Assembly (NCBI GenBank): GCA_964552655.1
Contig: CAZKHG010000048.1
Coordinates: 1 to 25,484 of the forward strand
DNA: 25,484 nt
Direction: 5' to 3'
From: CAZKHG01 sp964552655
Lineage (GTDB): Bacteria; Bacteroidota; Bacteroidia; Bacteroidales; Tenuifilaceae
Shown: positions 15,662-23,555 of the stretch, in pieces
How positions within the stretch are numbered: the first letter of the stretch is position 1
How the letters are laid out: each line of letters starts with the position of its first letter
Translations under genes and position numbers: made by a program
Notes under the pieces: generated by a model
What the model saw: only the letters and a program-made list of their open reading frames with translations
The model's database searches: none
What the model was told of the DNA's origin: nothing

Positions 15662-15663
15662 AA
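15634..15663 (-). repeat. 30-nt palindrome plus tRNA 5'-end repeat, copy 1
   Basis: On the minus strand TTGGGGTGTAGC runs into a perfect 19-nt palindrome (15635-15653; GCCCCGCC-N3-GGCGGGGC). It matches copy 2 at 16043-16072 at 28 of 30 positions in the same orientation. Confidence 0.85.
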
Positions 15664-15901
15664 GGATTAGCCGTTTAAAAGCCTCGCCTCCTTTGTACTT
15701 TTTGATTTGCTTCTCCCGGATAAGCGCTGACTTTTTGTCCTGCAACTCTTCAAAGTAAACCAGCTCTAATGGGATGCGATTTCTGGTTGATCGTTGTTTC
15801 CCGCTGTTATGAAAGGTTAACCTTTTTTGTATAGCTGAAGTTGAGCCAATGTAGTATTTGTTATCCCTTAAACTTTTTAGGATATATACATAATATGGCA
15901 T
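15653..15901 (-). CDS. Single-domain GIY-YIG nuclease
   Basis: An 82-residue protein that is essentially one GIY-YIG domain. The motif is degenerate at its first half (YVYIL, residues 4-8) and intact at the second (YYIGST, 16-21). R27 and H31 are on the following helix and metal-binding E63 is in REKQIKK, so the catalytic set looks complete. The C-terminus KGGEAFKRLILGV is typical of the UPF0213-like Bacteroidetes branch. GIY-YIG nucleases cut DNA in repair, restriction and homing; this one has no DNA-binding extension. It begins 12 nt after the CCA of tRNA-Pro, same strand, and its TAG stop is formed by the GTGTAG of the tRNA remnant's acceptor arm. It may be read through from the tRNA promoter. 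Role inferred: part of a small mobile unit. Confidence 0.85.
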   Translation of the reverse strand: MPYYVYILKSLRDNKYYIGSTSAIQKRLTFHNSGKQRSTRNRIPLELVYFEELQDKKSALIREKQIKKYKGGEAFKRLILGV

Positions 15902-15913
15902 TTGCTTGGCAGT

Positions 15914-15991
15914 TGGTCGGGGTGGTGAGATTCGAACTCACGACCTCTACGTCCCGAACGTAGCGCGCTAACCGGGCTGCGCTACACCCCG
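15914..15991 (-). tRNA. tRNA-Pro (anticodon CGG)
   Basis: Full cloverleaf on the minus strand: acceptor CGGGGTG/CACCCCG, D stem GCGC/GCGC, anticodon stem CTACG/CGTAG around loop TTCGGGA (anticodon CGG at 15954-15956), T stem GTGAG/CTCAC around TTCGAAT, discriminator A and an encoded CCA (15914-15916). It reads CCG codons. It is the intact parent of the chimeric copy downstream. Confidence 0.97.
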
Positions 15992-16042
15992 ATTCTAATT
16001 TCAAGTTTTAAAAGGGTTCTGTTCAGCTTGTTCTGAAAATAT

Positions 16043-16072
16043 CGCCCCGCCAAAGGCGGGGCTAAACCCCAA
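16043..16072 (-). repeat. 30-nt palindrome plus tRNA 5'-end repeat, copy 2
   Basis: Same orientation and boundaries as copy 1, with palindrome 16044-16062. Only the tRNA 5' segment remains beside it (TTGGGGTTTAGC, one base changed); sequence beyond the palindrome is unrelated to tRNA. It lies about 50 nt upstream of the intact tRNA. Confidence 0.8.
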
Positions 16073-16181
16073 TTCTCTTTTGGCTTGCAAAAGTACAAAA
16101 ATTTACTTAGCCCATATTTTGTTTTTCAAAGAAATTTTCCCAAACTTTATTTTAAGTTTTGGCCTAACACAATTTTTGGTT

Positions 16182-17468
16182 ATGAAAAAAGAAGAATTAA
16201 TCCATTTCAACTGGAAGTATAACTATTTTTCATATAACGGATTACACCTTACAAGTGGTGAAACAATTGAGGTTATCGATCCGGGGTTACATAACCAGAA
16301 TTCCGGCCCCGATTTTTTTAATGCCAAAATCAAAATTGGCAATACGATCTGGGCTGGGAATATTGAAATTCACTTTAACTCATCGGATTGGTTCAATCAT
16401 GGCCACAACTTGGATCACGCCTACGATAACGTTATCTTACATGTAGTTGTAAAATACGATAAGCCTGCAATTAATACAAAGGGTTATGAAATAAATACCC
16501 TGGTTATTGATTTTCCTGATGCCCTTGAGTGGAACTTACTCACCCTTTTAGGTAGCGGGAAATGGATTCCGTGTGCTGATAAAATCGGCGGTTTCGATTC
16601 AGTATTCCTTAGGAGCTGGCTGGAAAGATTATCGGTAGAACGGTTAGAACATAAAAGCAAAGAAGTTCTTAACCTTGTAGTTCAAACCTCCGGTAGTTGG
16701 GAGGAAGCCTTTTACAGATCCATTTCCAGAAGTTTTGGGCTGGTTGTTAACACGCTGCCCTTTGAACTTCTTTCAAGATCAACGCCCCTAAAAGTATTTG
16801 CAAAACAAAAAGATAACCTTTTACAAATCGAAGCAATTCTTTTTGGACAGGCTGGTTTTTTGAGTAACATCAATTCCGATGAAAATTATATTCAAAAGCT
16901 AATTAATGAATACAGATTTTTAAGTAAAAAATATAACCTTCAACCAATTGACAAAGAAACATGGAAATACCTAAGGATGAGACCTTCAACATTTCCCACC
17001 ATCAGAATTGCCCAATTCGCCAACCTGATTTATAAATCTTCATCTCTTTTTTCCAGAATAGTTGAAACATCTAATGTTGAGCAAATTAACACGCTGCTTT
17101 CTGTAAAAGCATCGGAATTCTGGGATACTCATTACACATTTTCTAAAGCATCACCGAAAAAGGTTAAGTCTCTAGGGAAAGAGACCATCCAGATTATAAC
17201 ACTTAATACCATTATCCCTTTCATATTTGCTTATGGATCCACCCGGAAGGATCAGCTGGTTCAGGAGAAAGCCATTAAGCTGCTTGAATCTCTAAAACCT
17301 GAGAAAAATAGCATAACCAAAGGCTTTGAAAAACTAGGGGTAGAAGCATATACTGCGTTTGACTCTCAGGCAATGGTTCAACTTAAAACAAATTACTGTG
17401 ATCTTAAGAAATGCCTGTATTGCCACCTGGGAGCAAGGCTACTAATCAAGACAGCAGATTGCAGGTAA
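16182..17468 (+). CDS. DUF2851 family protein
   Basis: A 428-residue protein from the ATG at 16182; the open frame extends 34 codons upstream, but that part begins near the repeat and has no family resemblance, whereas MKKEELIHFNWKY is the usual DUF2851 beginning. Recognisable features are DPGLHNQNSGPDFFNAKIKIG near the N-terminus, followed by GNIEIHFNSSDW, and a C-terminal cysteine cluster CDLKKCLYCHLG (C-x4-C-x2-C-H) that could bind metal. The N-terminal part has the look of a nuclease-like beta fold with conserved Asp/Glu and His residues, but I cannot assign an activity. Cytosolic, with no signal peptide. The family is widespread in Bacteroidota and uncharacterised. The SDR gene follows after 44 nt. 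Confidence 0.8.
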   Translation: MKKEELIHFNWKYNYFSYNGLHLTSGETIEVIDPGLHNQNSGPDFFNAKIKIGNTIWAGNIEIHFNSSDWFNHGHNLDHAYDNVILHVVVKYDKPAINTKGYEINTLVIDFPDALEWNLLTLLGSGKWIPCADKIGGFDSVFLRSWLERLSVERLEHKSKEVLNLVVQTSGSWEEAFYRSISRSFGLVVNTLPFELLSRSTPLKVFAKQKDNLLQIEAILFGQAGFLSNINSDENYIQKLINEYRFLSKKYNLQPIDKETWKYLRMRPSTFPTIRIAQFANLIYKSSSLFSRIVETSNVEQINTLLSVKASEFWDTHYTFSKASPKKVKSLGKETIQIITLNTIIPFIFAYGSTRKDQLVQEKAIKLLESLKPEKNSITKGFEKLGVEAYTAFDSQAMVQLKTNYCDLKKCLYCHLGARLLIKTADCR

Positions 17469-17487
17469 ATAAAAAAATATATCTTTA
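17459..17487 (+). promoter_or_regulatory. Candidate promoter for the SDR gene
   Basis: TTG (17459-17461), 18-nt spacer, TATCTTTA (17480-17487). The -33 part overlaps the end of the DUF2851 gene, so the SDR may have its own start as well as read-through. Confidence 0.35.
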
Positions 17488-17512
17488 TACAAATTTTTCT
17501 ACGTTTAATAAT

Positions 17513-18406
17513 ATGAAAGTACTAATAACAGGTGCTAACGGCCTTATCGCACAAAAACTGATTGAAAATCTTTCGGCAAAAGAAACTTATCAGATAACTG
17601 CAACATCGCGGAAACATGTTATCCCCAAAAAGAATATCAATACATTTACAGTTGATCTGGTATATGCAGATATTAACAAGCTTATTGAAACCCTGAAACC
17701 TGATGTTTTGGTACATTGCGCAGCAATTGGCAGCCCAGATGCCTGTGAGGTTGATCAGTTTGCCGCACAGAGGTTAAACGTTGATGTTACAGCAAGGCTA
17801 ACAGCAGCCTGTAAGGACTATGGGGTACACCTGGTTTTTTTATCCACCGATCTGATTTTTGACGGGAAAAAAGGGAATTACACCGAGGATGATGTTCCCT
17901 GCCCGGTGAACTACTATGGAGTATCAAAACTTGATGCCGAAAAAATCATTATAAATGCAGGCATAAATGCTGCAATAATCAGGACATCACTTGTTTATGG
18001 GTTTGCATCAAAACTAACCAGAAAGAACATTGTAATTCGAATCTTTGAAAACCTAAAACAGGATAAATTTTTTAAGGTTCCATTTGATCAGATTCGAACA
18101 CCTACCTATGTTGGGGATTTGGTTCAAGCCATTGCTCAAATCATTGAAAACAAAACTTCTGGCATATATAATATTGCCGGGCAAACCGCTATATCTGTTT
18201 CAGATTTTGCAGTACTTACATCCAAAGTATTCGATTTAAAATCATCGCTTTTAATTCCTGTAACAACAAAAGAACTTGCCGAGCCGGCAATCCGACCACT
18301 CAATACCTCATTAAATATTAATAAAGCGAAACAAGACTTAAAATATACTCCCAACCCAATTGAAATCAACCTGGAAATTATAAAAGATCAACTCCTAAAA
18401 CTCTAA
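17513..18406 (+). CDS. RmlD-like NAD(P)-dependent sugar-nucleotide reductase (extended SDR)
   Basis: A 297-residue protein from the ATG at 17513, where the Rossmann fold begins with MKVLITGANGLIAQ (glycine-rich GANGLIA cofactor loop); a longer frame opening at 17411 overlaps the previous gene and was rejected. The RmlD/extended-SDR layout is clear: LVHCAAIGSPDACE after the fourth strand, LVFLSTDLIFDGKKGNY with the active-site STD, and the catalytic YYGVSKLDAEK (Y-x3-K). RmlD reduces dTDP-4-dehydrorhamnose. No rmlA/B/C or glycosyltransferase genes are nearby, so the substrate is open, and a house-keeping role in a different nucleotide-sugar pathway is equally possible. Cytosolic. Confidence 0.8.
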   Translation: MKVLITGANGLIAQKLIENLSAKETYQITATSRKHVIPKKNINTFTVDLVYADINKLIETLKPDVLVHCAAIGSPDACEVDQFAAQRLNVDVTARLTAACKDYGVHLVFLSTDLIFDGKKGNYTEDDVPCPVNYYGVSKLDAEKIIINAGINAAIIRTSLVYGFASKLTRKNIVIRIFENLKQDKFFKVPFDQIRTPTYVGDLVQAIAQIIENKTSGIYNIAGQTAISVSDFAVLTSKVFDLKSSLLIPVTTKELAEPAIRPLNTSLNINKAKQDLKYTPNPIEINLEIIKDQLLKL

Positions 18407-18467
18407 TCTTTTATACAGATTAATGGGATCAAGGCTTTGCCGTTCAGCAAATAAAAAATTATTGCGA

Positions 18468-18501
18468 TTGGAATAATTATTAAAAAAAGCTTATATCTTT
18501 G
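18468..18501 (+). promoter_or_regulatory. rpsO promoter
   Basis: TATCTTTG (18494-18501) is a perfect -7 element; a TTG lies 23 nt upstream (18468-18470), at the long end of accepted spacing. The leader would be about 37 nt. Confidence 0.5.
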
Positions 18502-18544
18502 CGCCTCAAAATAAGCCTTTATCTACCCACTAATTATCAGTGTT

Positions 18545-18817
18545 ATGAATTATTTGACAGCAGAAAAGAAACAGGAGATTTTTACTGAGTACGGGAAGTC
18601 TAATACCGACACTGGTTCCCCTGAGGGCCAGATTGCGTTATTTTCCTACCGTATTAACCACCTAACAGAGCATTTGAAGACTCACAGAAAAGATTATGGG
18701 ACCCAGCGAGCTTTGTTAAAATTGGTGGGTAAACGGAGAAGGTTACTCGACTACCTGAAAGATCGCGATATCGAAAGGTATCGTTCAGTAGTAAAAGCGC
18801 TGAATTTAAGAAAGTAA
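18545..18817 (+). CDS. rpsO: 30S ribosomal protein S15
   Basis: Primary 16S rRNA-binding protein of the small-subunit platform, binding the helix 20-22 junction and nucleating S6/S18 assembly. At 90 residues it has the usual length (89 in E. coli). The family signature DTGSPEGQIALFSYRI at about 21-36 and the RNA-binding HLKTHRKDYGTQRALLKLVGKRRRLLDYLK are intact. It is next to pnp, as in many bacteria, but a terminator and 150 nt separate them here. In E. coli S15 represses its own translation; no comparable leader fold was established here. Confidence 0.97.
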   Translation: MNYLTAEKKQEIFTEYGKSNTDTGSPEGQIALFSYRINHLTEHLKTHRKDYGTQRALLKLVGKRRRLLDYLKDRDIERYRSVVKALNLRK

Positions 18818-18822
18818 AAAAA

Positions 18823-18850
18823 GGAAAGGCAATTTTCGGATTGCCTTTTC
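18823..18850 (+). terminator. Terminator after rpsO
   Basis: GGAAAGGCAAT pairs with ATTGCCTTTTC (one G-T) around a TTTCGG loop; the 3' arm itself is T-rich and is followed by TTGTCTTT. Six nt after the rpsO stop. Confidence 0.7.
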
Positions 18851-18967
18851 TTGTCTTTAAGAAACTGATGATCAGAGGAGCTTAACAATCCTCTGATTTT
18901 CTGTTTGAAAACAAATAGTACCTAATGTTGTTAGTATAAATAGATGTAAATTTTTAAGCAAAAAAGT

Positions 18968-21118
18968 ATGTTTAATGTTGTTCAAAAAACAATCGAACTG
19001 GGCGATGGGAGAACCATCACCCTGGAAACCGGTAAACTTGCCAAGCAAGCCGATGGTTCGATTCTGTTAAGAATGGGTAAAACCATGCTGCTTGCCACCG
19101 TGGTAAGCGCAAAAGAAGCTAAGGAAGACGTTGATTTCATGCCCCTTAGTGTTGAGTACAAAGAAAAATATGCCGCAAGTGGCAGATTCCCAGGTGGTTT
19201 TATGAAAAGAGAAGCAAAGCCTTCCGATTCAGAAATCCTGGTTTCCCGCCTGATTGACCGTGCTCTTCGTCCGCTATTTCCGGAAGATTACCACGCAGAA
19301 ACATTTGTAACCATCAACTTAATATCTGCAGAGAAGGATATTATGCCCGATTCCCTTGCCGGCTTGGCAGCATCAGCAGCACTGGCTGTTTCAGATGTTC
19401 CTTTCCATGGCCCAATCTCAGAGGTAAGGGTAGCCAGAATTGATGGTAAATTCATAATAAACCCAACTTTTAACGAATTGGCAAATGCCGATCTGGATAT
19501 GATTGTTGGTGCAACCTACGATAACATTCTCATGGTCGAAGGCGAACTGAAAGAGGTTTCGGAAAGTGTTATGCTTGATGCCATAAAGTTTGCACATGAT
19601 GCAATTAAAAAACATTGTACGGCTCAAATGGAACTTGCAAAGGAGCTGAATATTATCAAACGTACCTATTGCCATGAAACCAACGATGACGAGCTGAAAG
19701 CCAAAGTTCATGAGTTTTGTTACAACCGCGTTTACCAGGTTGCCAAATCTGTTTTATCAAAACATGAAAGATCTGCTGCTTTCGAAGCCATCAAACTGGA
19801 GTTTTTTGAAACCATCCCTGAAGAGGAACGTGAGGCAAAAACTATTATGGTCAACCGGTATTATCACGCCGTTGAGAAGGAAGCCATGCGCAATATGATT
19901 CTGAACGATGGCATCCGGCTTGATGGTCGTAAAACCGATCAGATCAGGCCTATTACCAGCGAGGTTGACTTTTTGCCTATGGCACACGGCTCAGCACTTT
20001 TCACCAGAGGTGAAACCCAATCGCTCACTACTGTGACACTTGGAACCAAGATGGATGAAAAAATTATTGATGAGGTATTGGTTCAGGGCACAGAAAAATT
20101 CACTCTTCACTACAATTTCCCACCATTTTCTACTGGTGAAGCTAAGCCTGCTCGTGGGACAAGCCGCAGGGAGATCGGGCATGGAAACCTTGCCCACCGC
20201 GCACTGAAAAATATCATTCCAAATGGTCAGGAAAACCCATATGCCATAAGAGTTGTAAGCGATATACTTGAATCAAACGGATCATCTTCCATGGCTACTG
20301 TTTGTGCAGGAACATTAGCGTTGATGGATGCAGGGATTAAAATTAAAAAACCGGTTTCTGGTATAGCAATGGGCCTGATTACCGAAAAGGGCAGTACAAG
20401 ATATGCCGTACTTTCTGATATTCTGGGCGATGAGGACCATTTAGGCGATATGGATTTTAAAGTAGCCGGAACTGTTGACGGAATTACCGCCACCCAAATG
20501 GATATTAAGGTTGACGGATTACCTTACGATGTGCTGGCTAAAGCGTTAAAACAAGCCCACGATGGGAGAATGCACATTCTTGGCAAGATGATGGAAACCA
20601 TTTCGGAACCCCGTCCCGACCTTAAACCTCATGCACCGCGTATCGAGATGTTTGATATACCACGTGATTTCATTGGTGCAGTTATAGGCCCGGGTGGAAA
20701 AGTGATTCAGGAGATTCAACGCCAAACCGGCGCTACCATTAACATTGAAGAAGTTGATGATCATGGTATCATTTACATTTTTGCGGATAATGGTGAGTCA
20801 CGCGATAAAGCCAAAGCCTGGATTAAAGGGATTGTTGCAGTTCCGGAAGTAGGAGAAATCTATAAAGGCAAGGTTAAATCAATTCTCGCATTTGGCGCTT
20901 TCGTAGAAATCCTTCCCGGAAAAGACGGACTTTTGCATATCTCAGAGATTGACTGGAAGCGAGTTGAGAAAGTAGAAGATGTTCTTAAAGAGGGAGATAT
21001 GGTTGAGGTTAAACTAATTGAGATTGATCGGAGAACAGGCAAGTTGAAACTTTCAAGAAAAGCCCTCCTCCCAAAACCTCCAAGAAAGGAACACGAACCA
21101 AAACCTGAAAATCAATAG
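18968..21118 (+). CDS. pnp: Polyribonucleotide nucleotidyltransferase
   Basis: Phosphorolytic 3'-5' exoribonuclease and mRNA turnover enzyme, acting as a trimer. At 716 residues it is full length. Order: first RNase PH domain (about 1-145), helical linker, second RNase PH domain (about 315-545) with the catalytic SDILGDEDHLGDMDFK stretch (D490, D496 and K498 equivalent to E. coli D486, D492, K494), a KH domain at about 555-620 with GPGG loop 574-577, and an S1 domain at about 628-698 (KGKVKSILAFGAFVEILPG). The tail is short and charged. It follows rpsO in the classical order, with no clear TAnnTTTG promoter seen in the 150-nt gap. In enterobacteria pnp is autoregulated through RNase III in its leader; nothing comparable is visible. 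Confidence 0.97.
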   Translation: MFNVVQKTIELGDGRTITLETGKLAKQADGSILLRMGKTMLLATVVSAKEAKEDVDFMPLSVEYKEKYAASGRFPGGFMKREAKPSDSEILVSRLIDRALRPLFPEDYHAETFVTINLISAEKDIMPDSLAGLAASAALAVSDVPFHGPISEVRVARIDGKFIINPTFNELANADLDMIVGATYDNILMVEGELKEVSESVMLDAIKFAHDAIKKHCTAQMELAKELNIIKRTYCHETNDDELKAKVHEFCYNRVYQVAKSVLSKHERSAAFEAIKLEFFETIPEEEREAKTIMVNRYYHAVEKEAMRNMILNDGIRLDGRKTDQIRPITSEVDFLPMAHGSALFTRGETQSLTTVTLGTKMDEKIIDEVLVQGTEKFTLHYNFPPFSTGEAKPARGTSRREIGHGNLAHRALKNIIPNGQENPYAIRVVSDILESNGSSSMATVCAGTLALMDAGIKIKKPVSGIAMGLITEKGSTRYAVLSDILGDEDHLGDMDFKVAGTVDGITATQMDIKVDGLPYDVLAKALKQAHDGRMHILGKMMETISEPRPDLKPHAPRIEMFDIPRDFIGAVIGPGGKVIQEIQRQTGATINIEEVDDHGIIYIFADNGESRDKAKAWIKGIVAVPEVGEIYKGKVKSILAFGAFVEILPGKDGLLHISEIDWKRVEKVEDVLKEGDMVEVKLIEIDRRTGKLKLSRKALLPKPPRKEHEPKPENQ

Positions 21119-21137
21119 AAACTAAATGATCAAATTC

Positions 21138-21160
21138 GAGGGGGCATTGCTCCCTCTTTT
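21138..21160 (+). terminator. Terminator after pnp
   Basis: GAGGGGGC and GCTCCCTC form an 8-bp stem (one G-T) around ATT, followed by TTTTGTTT. Nineteen nt after the stop codon. Confidence 0.85.
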
Positions 21161-21282
21161 GTTTCATTGGTTTCGACCATGCATTTTGCCCAAACACCTG
21201 ATTTTAAATGCGCCACATCGCATAATGCTAAAACAATTAAAATCATTCCAAATAGAAACCATGTTTATTAAAAACATTATTG

Positions 21283-21290
21283 TATTTTTG
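21283..21290 (+). promoter_or_regulatory. Candidate -7 element for the prolyl oligopeptidase
   Basis: TATTTTTG, 35 nt before the ATG. No -33 TTG at a fitting distance. Confidence 0.35.
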
Positions 21291-21325
21291 TAACTGATCT
21301 TTACTTAATTTGAAATCAAAATACT

Positions 21326-23434
21326 ATGAAACATTTAGTAGTAATATCTTTAGCAGCAATCATGCTTTTGGCTTCATCGTGTAATATGAATAAGGTAAAA
21401 TACCCCATCACAAAAAAGGTTGACACGGTTGATACCTATTTTGGGAAAAAAGTAAGCGATCCTTATCGTTGGCTGGAAGATGACAAATCCCCTGAGGTTG
21501 CAGATTGGGTTAAAGCACAGAATGATGTCACAAATGAATATCTGAATAAAATACCATACCGTCCAAAAATTAAAGAGAGGCTTTCAGAAATCTGGAACTA
21601 CACATCTATGACACCTCCCTTTAAAGAAGGCGGAAAGTACTTCTTTTTCAAGAAGGAGGGCTTACAAAATCAAAGCGTCCTTTACATGCAGAGTTCCTTA
21701 AAAGCGGAACCACAACTGCTGCTAGATCCTAACACTTTCAGTACTGATGGAACAATTGCCTTATCAAGGCTAAGTGTTTCACACAATGGCAAATACCTGG
21801 CTTACGCCATTGCCGATGGCGGTTCGGACTGGAACAGGATCAAGGTAATGGAAATAGATTCCAAAAAAGAGCTGGCCGATGATATCAAATGGGTGAAATT
21901 TTCAGGTATTGCCTGGTTCAAGGATGGTTTCTTTTATAGCCGGTATGGCGAACCAAAAGGTGGAACTGAACTCTCCAACATGAACCAATTCCATAAGGTA
22001 TATTATCATAAGCTGGGGACTGATCAGAGTGAAGATGTGCTCTACTTCTCCAACAATAACTTTCCGTTGCGCAACTACGTAGCCCAGGTCACAAAAGATG
22101 AGAAATACCTTATTATTTCCGAGTCTGAATCAACCTATGGAAATTCCATTTATATCAAAAACCTAACCCGTAAGGATGATTTCGTTCAGCTCACCACCAG
22201 CTTTGAGTACGAGTACAATGTAATCGATCATGTTAACGATTACCTGATTGTTCACACCAACTACAAAGCCCCAAAGTATAAACTGATAAAAATCAACATA
22301 AATACCCTGGATGTTGGTAACTGGAGGGATATAATCCCTGAGAAAAAAGATGTACTTCAAAGTTGTGAACTGGTTGGAGGGAAAGTTATTGCCAACTACA
22401 TCGAAGATGCAAAAAGTAAGGTCGAGGTTTATTCTCTGGAAGGTGAAAAGGTGAATCAGATTGATTTCCCAACCCTGGGTACTTTTAGCGGCATGAATGG
22501 CGATTTTAAGGACAGCATCGGTTTTTACTCCTTTACCTCTTTTACAATTCCATCAGTTGTTTACAAATACAATGCAACAACCAATAAATCGGTTGAGTTC
22601 TTCCGGCCTTCCATTAATTTCAATTTCGATGGATACGAAACAAAACAAGTATTTTATGAAAGCAAGGATGGAACCAGAATCCCAATGTTTATTGTTCATA
22701 AAAAAGGCATTGAGCTAAATGGTGAAAACCCCACACTACTTTACGGGTATGGTGGTTTCAACATCAGCCTGCAACCCGGTTTTAGCATAAGCCGGTTATT
22801 CTGGTTGGAGAATGGTGGAATTTATGCCGTTGCCAATATACGCGGAGGCGGCGAGTATGGCGAAAACTGGTATCGTGCCGGAACAAAACTGAACAAACAG
22901 AATGTTTTTGACGATTTCATTGCCGGTGCAGAGTACCTGATCAACCAAAAATATACTTCATCCAAAAAGTTAGCCATCCAAGGTGGATCAAACGGTGGAT
23001 TACTAATTGGCGCTGTTGTAAACCAACGGCCGGATCTTTTTAAAGTGGCAATCCCCGAGGTTGGTGTGATGGATATGCTCCGATTCCATAAGTTTACAAT
23101 CGGATGGGCTTGGGTTAACGATTATGGCTCAAGCGAGGATTCAGTTCAGTTCCTGAACCTTTACCGCTACTCACCCATTCACAACGTTTCTAAAGCGCGA
23201 TACCCTGCCATCCTTGTTACTACAGCCGATCACGACGATCGGGTTGTTCCAGCCCATTCATTCAAATACATAGCCACTGTTCAGGAAATGCAGCGCAGAG
23301 GCAAAAACCCGGCATTGATAAGAATTCAAACCCGCGCGGGACATGGAGCAGGAACGCCGACATCAATGCAAATCGAAGAGATGACAGATATCTACTCGTT
23401 TATCCTCTATAACATGGGGGTTGAAATAAAGTAA
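21326..23434 (+). CDS. Prolyl oligopeptidase (S9A) lipoprotein
   Basis: Serine peptidase cleaving after proline in short peptides. It is 702 residues long; a signal peptide ending in LASSC (lipidated C19) makes it an exported lipoprotein, unlike the cytosolic animal enzyme. The N-terminal segment DPYRWLEDDKSPEV at 45-58 precedes a seven-bladed propeller (about 80-430), and the alpha/beta hydrolase domain follows. The triad is visible: S555 in GGSNGG, D637 in ADHDDRV and H673 in AGHGAG, spaced as in porcine POP (S554, D641, H680), with substrate-binding R639 conserved. NIRGGGEYG at 504-512 is the usual oxyanion-region motif. Likely role: periplasmic or surface peptide use. It is monocistronic with its own terminator. 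Confidence 0.93.
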   Translation: MKHLVVISLAAIMLLASSCNMNKVKYPITKKVDTVDTYFGKKVSDPYRWLEDDKSPEVADWVKAQNDVTNEYLNKIPYRPKIKERLSEIWNYTSMTPPFKEGGKYFFFKKEGLQNQSVLYMQSSLKAEPQLLLDPNTFSTDGTIALSRLSVSHNGKYLAYAIADGGSDWNRIKVMEIDSKKELADDIKWVKFSGIAWFKDGFFYSRYGEPKGGTELSNMNQFHKVYYHKLGTDQSEDVLYFSNNNFPLRNYVAQVTKDEKYLIISESESTYGNSIYIKNLTRKDDFVQLTTSFEYEYNVIDHVNDYLIVHTNYKAPKYKLIKININTLDVGNWRDIIPEKKDVLQSCELVGGKVIANYIEDAKSKVEVYSLEGEKVNQIDFPTLGTFSGMNGDFKDSIGFYSFTSFTIPSVVYKYNATTNKSVEFFRPSINFNFDGYETKQVFYESKDGTRIPMFIVHKKGIELNGENPTLLYGYGGFNISLQPGFSISRLFWLENGGIYAVANIRGGGEYGENWYRAGTKLNKQNVFDDFIAGAEYLINQKYTSSKKLAIQGGSNGGLLIGAVVNQRPDLFKVAIPEVGVMDMLRFHKFTIGWAWVNDYGSSEDSVQFLNLYRYSPIHNVSKARYPAILVTTADHDDRVVPAHSFKYIATVQEMQRRGKNPALIRIQTRAGHGAGTPTSMQIEEMTDIYSFILYNMGVEIK

Positions 23435-23457
23435 TAGTTTTATTTTCCGTATTTTAC

Positions 23458-23489
23458 AAAGGAGTTGATGTTTCTCAGCTCCTTTTTTT
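23458..23489 (+). terminator. Terminator after the prolyl oligopeptidase
   Basis: GGAGTTGA (23461-23468) pairs with TCAGCTCC (23475-23482, one G-T) around TGTTTC, extended by flanking A/T pairs and followed by seven T. Confidence 0.85.
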
Positions 23490-23520
23490 GCATTTAGATT
23501 TTTTGTTTTTGCAAATTGAT

Positions 23521-23528
23521 TATCTTTA
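23521..23528 (+). promoter_or_regulatory. Candidate -7 element for the deoxynucleoside kinase
   Basis: TATCTTTA, 27 nt before the ATG; same variant core as upstream of the TerB-like and SDR genes. The best TTTG (23502-23505) is only 15 nt away, so support is limited. Confidence 0.3.
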
Positions 23529-23555
23529 AAACTGATACAATCACAAACACAATTA

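Noticed and set aside
15573..15758. Plus-strand open frame of 61 codons across the tRNA remnant and nuclease gene
   Set aside because: It is antisense to the GIY-YIG gene and to the tRNA-derived and palindromic DNA; no family resemblance, and the minus-strand gene has clear catalytic residues.
15604..16062. CRISPR-like array from the repeated GC palindromes
   Set aside because: Only three units, irregular spacing, inside tRNA-derived sequence and no cas genes.
15914..16072. Integrase attachment site of a genomic island at the tRNA
   Set aside because: The duplicated 3' end of the tRNA looks att-like, but no integrase is present, the segment between the copies is only 336 nt, and the second copy is internally substituted by palindromes, which does not fit ordinary island integration.
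18407..18544. Riboswitch or structured leader upstream of rpsO
   Set aside because: Apart from the promoter, no stable stem or known leader motif could be recognised by eye.
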